A DNA stretch of 42,816 bases. Origin: Bacillota bacterium. Its GTDB lineage: Bacteria; Bacillota; Sulfobacillia; JAJZYS01; JAJYTV01. The stretch lies in NCBI GenBank assembly GCA_021847575.1, contig JAJZQO010000016.1:1-42816 (forward strand), in the 5' to 3' direction. The translations under genes and the position numbers were made by a program. Within the stretch, counting starts at the first letter, position 1. Every line of letters begins with the position of its first letter. Of the stretch, positions 37,687-42,816 are shown piece by piece. The notes below the pieces were generated by a model, which saw only the letters and a program-made list of their open reading frames with translations, did no database searches and had not been told where the DNA came from.

Positions 37687-38295
37687 TCAGAGTCGACGAC
37701 GGATCTCCGGTCCAGCCTCCGGCGGCTGCAGATCAAGGTCCTGGTCGACGCGCCTTGCGAAGATCACGTGGTCTTGCCAGTGGCCCGCGATCTTGAGATA
37801 GCCGGGGGCGAACCCCTCGCGGCGGAAGCCGTTCTTCTCGAGCACGCGCTGCGAGGCCTTGTTCCACGGCAGGGTCGCCGCCTGGAGCCGGTGGAGGCCG
37901 AGCAGGCGGAAGCCGATCTCGCAGCCGATTGCGGCCGCCTCCGTCATCAGCCCCTGCCCCTCGTGCCTATGGTCCAGTGCGTAGCCGACGTAGGCGTTCT
38001 GGAACACGCCGCGAACCACGTTGTTCAGGTTGAAGCGGCCGATCAGGCGCCCACCTTGCTGCAGAAATATGCCGAAGTGGTAGCCTTGGTCGCGCGCGGC
38101 GCGCTCAAGGTAGCTGGCGATGTGGGCCTCCTGCTCCGGCAGAACAAGTTCGCGCTCGTCCTGGAGCGGCTCGTACGGTCGCAGAAACTCGAGATTGTCG
38201 CGGCGGTAGCGGAGAAGCTCCTGCGTGTGGTCGCGGCGCAGGAGTTCCAGATAGACGCGCGGCCCGGTGAAACGCCTTGACGGCTCGATCGGCAT
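37687..38295 (-). CDS. RimJ/RimL-type GNAT N-acetyltransferase
   Basis: The 202-residue protein matches the RimJ-like GNAT type (Acetyltransf_3). It shows FTGPRVYLELLRRDH at the start, a central HFGIFLQQGGRLIGRFNL strand pair, VGYALDHRHEGQGLMTEAAAIG with the acetyl-CoA-binding loop, and LHRLQAATLPWNKASQRVLEKNGF near the C-terminus, which is the RimJ signature. In E. coli RimJ acetylates ribosomal protein S5, but many relatives act on other amines. I use the ATG at 38295, with GGGAG at 9 bases; the ATG two codons upstream is too close to that site. Confidence 0.88.
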   Translation of the reverse strand: MPIEPSRRFTGPRVYLELLRRDHTQELLRYRRDNLEFLRPYEPLQDERELVLPEQEAHIASYLERAARDQGYHFGIFLQQGGRLIGRFNLNNVVRGVFQNAYVGYALDHRHEGQGLMTEAAAIGCEIGFRLLGLHRLQAATLPWNKASQRVLEKNGFRREGFAPGYLKIAGHWQDHVIFARRVDQDLDLQPPEAGPEIRRRL

Positions 38296-38453
38296 CGTCA
38301 TCCGCTCCCTGCGCCGGACGGCTGCCCATCCGGACCGGATTGTTATCGCGCAATTCGTGCGGCCTCGTGTCGAAACCTGCGCTCCTCGCGCGCCAAGGAG
38401 CGTTTGACCCGAGGCAGGTGCCAACGGATGCGTGGGCGAAGCCAGGGCGCCAT

Positions 38454-39728
38454 ATGCACGACATCGGCTCCAAAAAGCCAGCCCTGCTGCGCGAGCGCGA
38501 CATCCGCTGGTTCCTGTCCGGTCGTCTCGTGGCCGAGATCGGCTCGCGCATCAGCCGCGAGGGCCTGCCGGTCACCGCCATCCTCACCCTCGGCACCGGC
38601 GCTCTCGGGCTCAGCGTCCTGGCGGCAGCCACGCAGTTGCCGGGCCTTCTCCTTTCGGCGCACGCCGGCGCCCTGACGGACCGCATGCGGCGCCGTCCCC
38701 TCCTGATCGCCTTGGACCTGGCGCGCTTCCTGCTGCTGCTCGCGGTGCCGGTGCTCAGCGCCATCCACCTGCTTGCGCTTTGGCAGCTCGTCGCCGTATC
38801 CCTGCTCGTCGCCGGCATCGGCTTCGCCTACAGGATTGCCGATCAGGCCTATCTGCCGGCCCTGGTCGGGCGGGCGCGCCTCGAGGAGGGCAACCGACTG
38901 GTCTATGCGGCCGGGAGCATAGGCGAGACGACCGGCCCCGCGGTGATGGGCGCACTTGTGCAGGCGCTCGGGGCACCGGCTGCCATCCTCTTCGATGCGA
39001 TCGCCAATCTCGTATCGGCGCTGACCATCCTGAAGATCAGGCGCCCGGAACCTGCCACGGCGGCAACGCCTGAGGGCCAGCCGCTGCCCAGAGCAGCGCA
39101 AGGCCTGCGGGTGGTGATGGGTCATCCCCTGCTTCGCCCGCTCGCGACCGTCCTGGCCGTCTCGAGTCTCTTCGGCGGAGCCTTCGCCGCGCTCTACGAA
39201 CTGTACGCCCTGCGCACCCTGCACCTGGGACCTTTGGCCCTGGGCGTCCTGGTGACGCTCGGCGGCGTCGGCTCGCTGATTTCGGCGGCCATCTCGCAGA
39301 GTATCGTAAGGCGCCTTGGCATCGGCAAGACCCTGACTCTCAGCATGCTCGCCAGCGGTCTTATCGGCCTGTGCGTTCCCATTGCGGGCGGCGGGTTCGT
39401 GCTGGCCTTCGCCGCATTGGCGATGGCACAGCTGGGCGGCGATCTCAGCGGTACGCTCTACGAGCTCAACGAGACCGTGCTGCGCCAGAGCCTGACGCCC
39501 GACAGCTGGCTCGGCCGCGTCAACGGCGGGATGCAGTTCTTCGGCGGGCTGTTCGGGCTCGCCGGCACCCTGCTCTTCGGTCTGCTGGCGGAGTCGATCG
39601 GGATACGGGTGGCCTTCTGGGTAGCGGCACTCGGCGACCTCGTGCTCGCCCTGTGGTTCCTGGGTACGGCGGTAGGCCGCATCAGCCTGCCGCCGGCTCC
39701 GGACGAAGCCGCTTTCCGGCGCGCCTGA
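38454..39728 (+). CDS. MFS exporter, enterobactin-exporter-like (MFS_3)
   Basis: The 424-residue protein has about twelve membrane helices and the MFS_3-type features LLRERDIRWFLSGRLVAEIGSRISREGLPVTA, SAHAGALTDRMRRRPLL (helix 2-3 loop), DQAYLPALVGRARLEEGN and ELNETVLRQSLTPDSWLGRVN in the second half. Such proteins export drugs or siderophores in other bacteria; the substrate here is unknown. The ATG at 38454 has AGGG 6 bases upstream. It is divergent from the GNAT gene and converges with arsB. Confidence 0.88.
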   Translation: MHDIGSKKPALLRERDIRWFLSGRLVAEIGSRISREGLPVTAILTLGTGALGLSVLAAATQLPGLLLSAHAGALTDRMRRRPLLIALDLARFLLLLAVPVLSAIHLLALWQLVAVSLLVAGIGFAYRIADQAYLPALVGRARLEEGNRLVYAAGSIGETTGPAVMGALVQALGAPAAILFDAIANLVSALTILKIRRPEPATAATPEGQPLPRAAQGLRVVMGHPLLRPLATVLAVSSLFGGAFAALYELYALRTLHLGPLALGVLVTLGGVGSLISAAISQSIVRRLGIGKTLTLSMLASGLIGLCVPIAGGGFVLAFAALAMAQLGGDLSGTLYELNETVLRQSLTPDSWLGRVNGGMQFFGGLFGLAGTLLFGLLAESIGIRVAFWVAALGDLVLALWFLGTAVGRISLPPAPDEAAFRRA

Positions 39729-39753
39729 GCCGTTCTTCTTGGCCTCCTGGCCA

Positions 39754-41049
39754 TCAGCCGTGCATGTGGACAACGAGGGTCAACGCAAGGAGCGCAGCCG
39801 CAAGTACCGGCAGCGTCAGGGTTAGGCCGACACGAAAGTAGTAGCCCCAGCCAATGCGCATGCCGCGGCGCTCCAGCACATGGAGCCAGAGCAGAGTCGC
39901 GAGAGATCCGATCGGCGTGATTTTCGGTCCGATGTCGCTGCCCACGACGTTCGCCAGGGCGAGGCCAGTGCGCAGTGCCCCGTGCAACGGCGCCGCGTGG
40001 ATGGCGAGCGCCGTGACCATGACCGTCGGCAGGTTGTTCATGGCGGACGAGAGCACGGCGGCGGCGTAGCCGGTGAAGAAGATGCCAGCCAGCGAGCCGC
40101 CGCCCGCCGCCCATGCGATGGCCTGGGCAAGGAAGCGCGTCAGACCCGCGTCGCGCAGGCCGAAAACCACGAGATACATACCGACGGAGAAGACGACAAT
40201 GCGCCATGGGGCCTCGCGCACCAGCGCCCGGAGCGACACGGCCGGACTGCTCCTCGCGAGCCAGAGCAGGATGACGGCGGCGAGCCCGGCCACCAGCGAG
40301 ACGGGCAGCCGCAGCGACTGGCTCAGCAGATAGCCGACCAGGAGCATCGCGAGAACGTACCAGGACGCGCGGAACAGCCGCTGGTCACGAATGGCTGCAA
40401 TGGGCGGCGGCAGTTCCGCGACCGCCACGGCCTGCGGCAGGTCCCGGCCGAACAGAAGGTAGAGAGCGAGCAGCGATGCCAGGAAGGCGACAAGGTCCAC
40501 CGGCAGCATGCGCAGGGCATAGCTGACAAAGCCGATGTGGAAGAAGTCCGCCGACAGGATGTTGACGAGGTTGCTCACCACGAGCGGCAGAGAGGTGGCG
40601 TCAGCGATGAAGCCGCCCGCCATGACGAAAGCGAGGACGGCGCGCCGGTCCAGGCGCAAGGCCCGCACCTGCTCGTAAACGATCGGGGTGAGTATGAGCG
40701 CCGCGCCGTCGTTCGCGAAGAATGCGGCGACGCCGGCGCCAAGCAGGAGCGTGAGTAGAAAGAGCCGGCTGCCGCTGCCTCTGGCGGCCCGCATCATGTG
40801 CAGCGCAGCCCACTCGAAGAACCCCGTGGCGTCCAAGACGAGCGAGATCAGAATGAGCCCGACGAAGGTCAGGGTCGGGTCCCAGACGATGCCCACAACC
40901 TCGCGCAGGTCCCGCAGTGTGACGACTCCGAGCAGAAGGGCGACAATGCCGCCTGCGGCCGCGCTCCACCCGATCGAGAGACCCCATGGCTGCCAGATGA
41001 CAAGGACAAGTACGGCCACGAACAGCGCAACGGCGAGAGCGGCGTGCAC
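39754..41049 (-). CDS. arsB: ArsB-type arsenite/antimonite permease
   Basis: The 431-residue membrane protein matches the length and pattern of ArsB (ArsB/NhaD superfamily): about twelve helices, FFANDGAALILTPIV, the DATSLPLVVSNLVNILSADFF block, SSAMNNLPTVM and ANVVGSDIGPKITPIGSLATLLWLHVL. ArsB expels arsenite using the membrane potential, or ATP when ArsA is present. The GTG at 41049 has GGGAGGG 6 bases upstream. No arsR, arsC or arsA is adjacent, so regulation and arsenate reduction must lie elsewhere. A related anion permease with another substrate is a lesser possibility. Confidence 0.88.
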   Translation of the reverse strand: MHAALAVALFVAVLVLVIWQPWGLSIGWSAAAGGIVALLLGVVTLRDLREVVGIVWDPTLTFVGLILISLVLDATGFFEWAALHMMRAARGSGSRLFLLTLLLGAGVAAFFANDGAALILTPIVYEQVRALRLDRRAVLAFVMAGGFIADATSLPLVVSNLVNILSADFFHIGFVSYALRMLPVDLVAFLASLLALYLLFGRDLPQAVAVAELPPPIAAIRDQRLFRASWYVLAMLLVGYLLSQSLRLPVSLVAGLAAVILLWLARSSPAVSLRALVREAPWRIVVFSVGMYLVVFGLRDAGLTRFLAQAIAWAAGGGSLAGIFFTGYAAAVLSSAMNNLPTVMVTALAIHAAPLHGALRTGLALANVVGSDIGPKITPIGSLATLLWLHVLERRGMRIGWGYYFRVGLTLTLPVLAAALLALTLVVHMHG

Positions 41050-41354
41050 AGGTGCCCTCCCAGGCTCAACAGATCTGCTGCAAAAACCGTCAGGGTGGAC
41101 GGGTGGCACGGACCCGCAGGCAACTGTCTGATGTCGGGGCGTGCCGGTGAAGGTGTGCTCGGCCGGTCCGACAAGCCCAGACCCGGATGTGGCGCAGGGG
41201 CGTCCCTCGTCCAGACTAGGGTCACCGGTTGCAGCGGTCAACGCTTCCAGGCGCCTTCAGGCACAATTCACAACATAACTTGTCGACACAGCGCGAAAGC
41301 AGGCAGGATCCGACCGCCCGGCAGCGAAAACTCGAGTCCAGGCTGTTCTCCATC

Positions 41355-41383
41355 TTGACAAGTTCCCTGGCCTGTGATGTATT
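41355..41383 (+). promoter_or_regulatory. Promoter of the primary sigma factor gene
   Basis: A perfect TTGACA (41355-41360) is followed after 17 bases by TGTATT (41378-41383, four of six matches), with a TG two bases upstream of the -10 region. A start near 41390 would give a leader of about 180 bases. Confidence 0.55.
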
Positions 41384-41395
41384 TGATACTTTGTG

Positions 41396-41408
41396 TGGCA
41401 TCATGCCA
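41396..41408 (+). promoter_or_regulatory. Dyad just downstream of the sigma factor promoter
   Basis: TGGCAT-C-ATGCCA is a perfect six-base dyad with one central base, located at about +6 to +18 of the predicted transcript. It is placed as an operator would be. Confidence 0.4.
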
Positions 41409-41573
41409 TCCTTGTACCATGTAGCTTGCGGAGTCAGCCCCACCCACCAGCGCTCGCGCAGCCGGGCACCGGTAGGACCGTCGGCGCGCAGGCCGCCCCC
41501 CACTGGCGGAACGCGCCTTCTGTCCTTCACCGGCTGGCGGTCGCTTCAATGGAACGAAGGTTGTGATGCGTAG

Positions 41574-42614
<1,041 letters not shown>

Positions 42615-42816
42615 CCGCGTCGCGAGGCGAGGCGGCGCCGAGGCAGGCCGCTTTGCGCCCTTGCCGGGCTTTCAGCATGCTCTGGTGCTTCCGCTCCAGA
42701 AAACCTAGCGTTTGTTGGGTCCGCAAGTTTTCCTTGATTTTTCGCTCTCTCGCACGTCGCAGCGTGTTCCATGAATATTCCTCTCCGCAGAGTCGGAGTT
42801 GCGACTTCGAGAGTCC
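42615..42816. other. Region downstream of sigA, window end
   Basis: No gene can be supported. A GC-rich part follows the stop codon, then a lower-GC stretch from about 42690 to 42780. At the very end CTCTC (42781-42785) and GAGAG (42809-42813), with inner AGTC (42791-42794) and GACT (42803-42806), form a hairpin with an internal loop. This may be a terminator or the leader of a gene beyond the window. Confidence 0.35.

Larger units (their letters stand above)
41050..41573. other. Intergenic region between arsB and the sigma factor gene
   Basis: 524 bases with no convincing gene, lower in GC than its flanks between about 41265 and 41430. It holds the likely sigma factor promoter, a dyad near its start site, a TGTCGACA palindrome at 41281-41288, and an 8-base inverted pair AACTTGTC (41277-41284) and GACAAGTT (41357-41364) that overlaps the -35 box. 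The rest up to the sigma factor ATG would be a leader of about 180 bases. Confidence 0.5.

Noticed and set aside
41229-41573. A 114-residue plus-strand frame in the sigA leader
   Set aside because: It spans the promoter, has no ribosome site and no similarity to known proteins; its lower GC reflects the non-coding leader.
42781-42816. A tRNA T-arm-like CTTCGAGAGTCC at the window end
   Set aside because: The surrounding bases do not form an acceptor, D or anticodon arm; only a simple hairpin is visible.

Overview
The window reads as a continuous, very GC-rich bacterial chromosome segment with about 37 protein genes, no rRNA or tRNA that I can see, and no CRISPR array. Strong GGAGG-type ribosome sites, frequent TTG/GTG starts, a primary sigma factor without a long region 1.1, a YhaN/YhaO pair and a classical menaquinone operon suggest a high-GC, deep-branching Bacillota (a Symbiobacterium-, Thermaerobacter- or Limnochorda-like lineage). 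That placement is inference from gene content, not a phylogenetic test. The first ~160 bases are visibly AT-richer and carry the start of a MerR-like/IS607-type DNA-binding protein, so the left edge probably touches a mobile element.

Region 1 (172-10732, minus strand): moaC; hbd and a thiolase (acetoacetyl-CoA/3-hydroxybutyryl-CoA chemistry); murA; guaB, interrupted by a 452-residue intein exactly in front of its catalytic cysteine; murC; a gamma-carbonic-anhydrase-like hexapeptide protein; then tsaD and rimI. Region 2 (10725-12804, minus): tsaB, tsaE and thiL, joined to rimI-tsaD by 4-8 base overlaps. This is the t6A tRNA-modification set with thiamine-phosphate kinase. Region 3 (12871-19770): an unrecognised plus-strand gene whose 3' end overlaps a family 4 uracil-DNA glycosylase, then a minus-strand run acpS-nnr-alr-C26 amidase-asparaginase II-dppA-udg, rich in D-amino-acid and glutamyl-peptide enzymes.

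Region 4 (19876-27680, plus): menF-menD-menH-menB-menE-menA behind a good sigma-A promoter that would give an almost leaderless menF message, followed by a permuted papain-fold (YiiX/NlpC-P60 type) hydrolase. menC and menG are not in the window. Region 5 (27694-32126, minus): yhaO-yhaN, an SbcCD-like nuclease/ATPase pair in which the ATPase has a membrane hairpin and a C-terminal winged-helix-like tail.

Region 6 (32188-41049): a stress-flavoured block. It holds a ChrR-type flavin reductase, a ChrB C-terminal-domain gene preceded by a large inverted repeat, an MFS permease, a HelD-like RNA-polymerase-associated helicase, a zinc-ribbon/TM2 membrane protein, a RimJ-type acetyltransferase, a second MFS exporter and an ArsB-type arsenite permease. 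Region 7 (41050-42816): a long non-coding leader with a consensus -35 box and a dyad near the predicted start site, then the primary sigma factor gene.

The least ordinary items are the guaB intein, whose homing-endonuclease motifs have lost both catalytic acidic residues; the structured leader before the chrB-like gene; the uncharacterised gene at 12871-13656; and the winged-helix-tailed YhaN.
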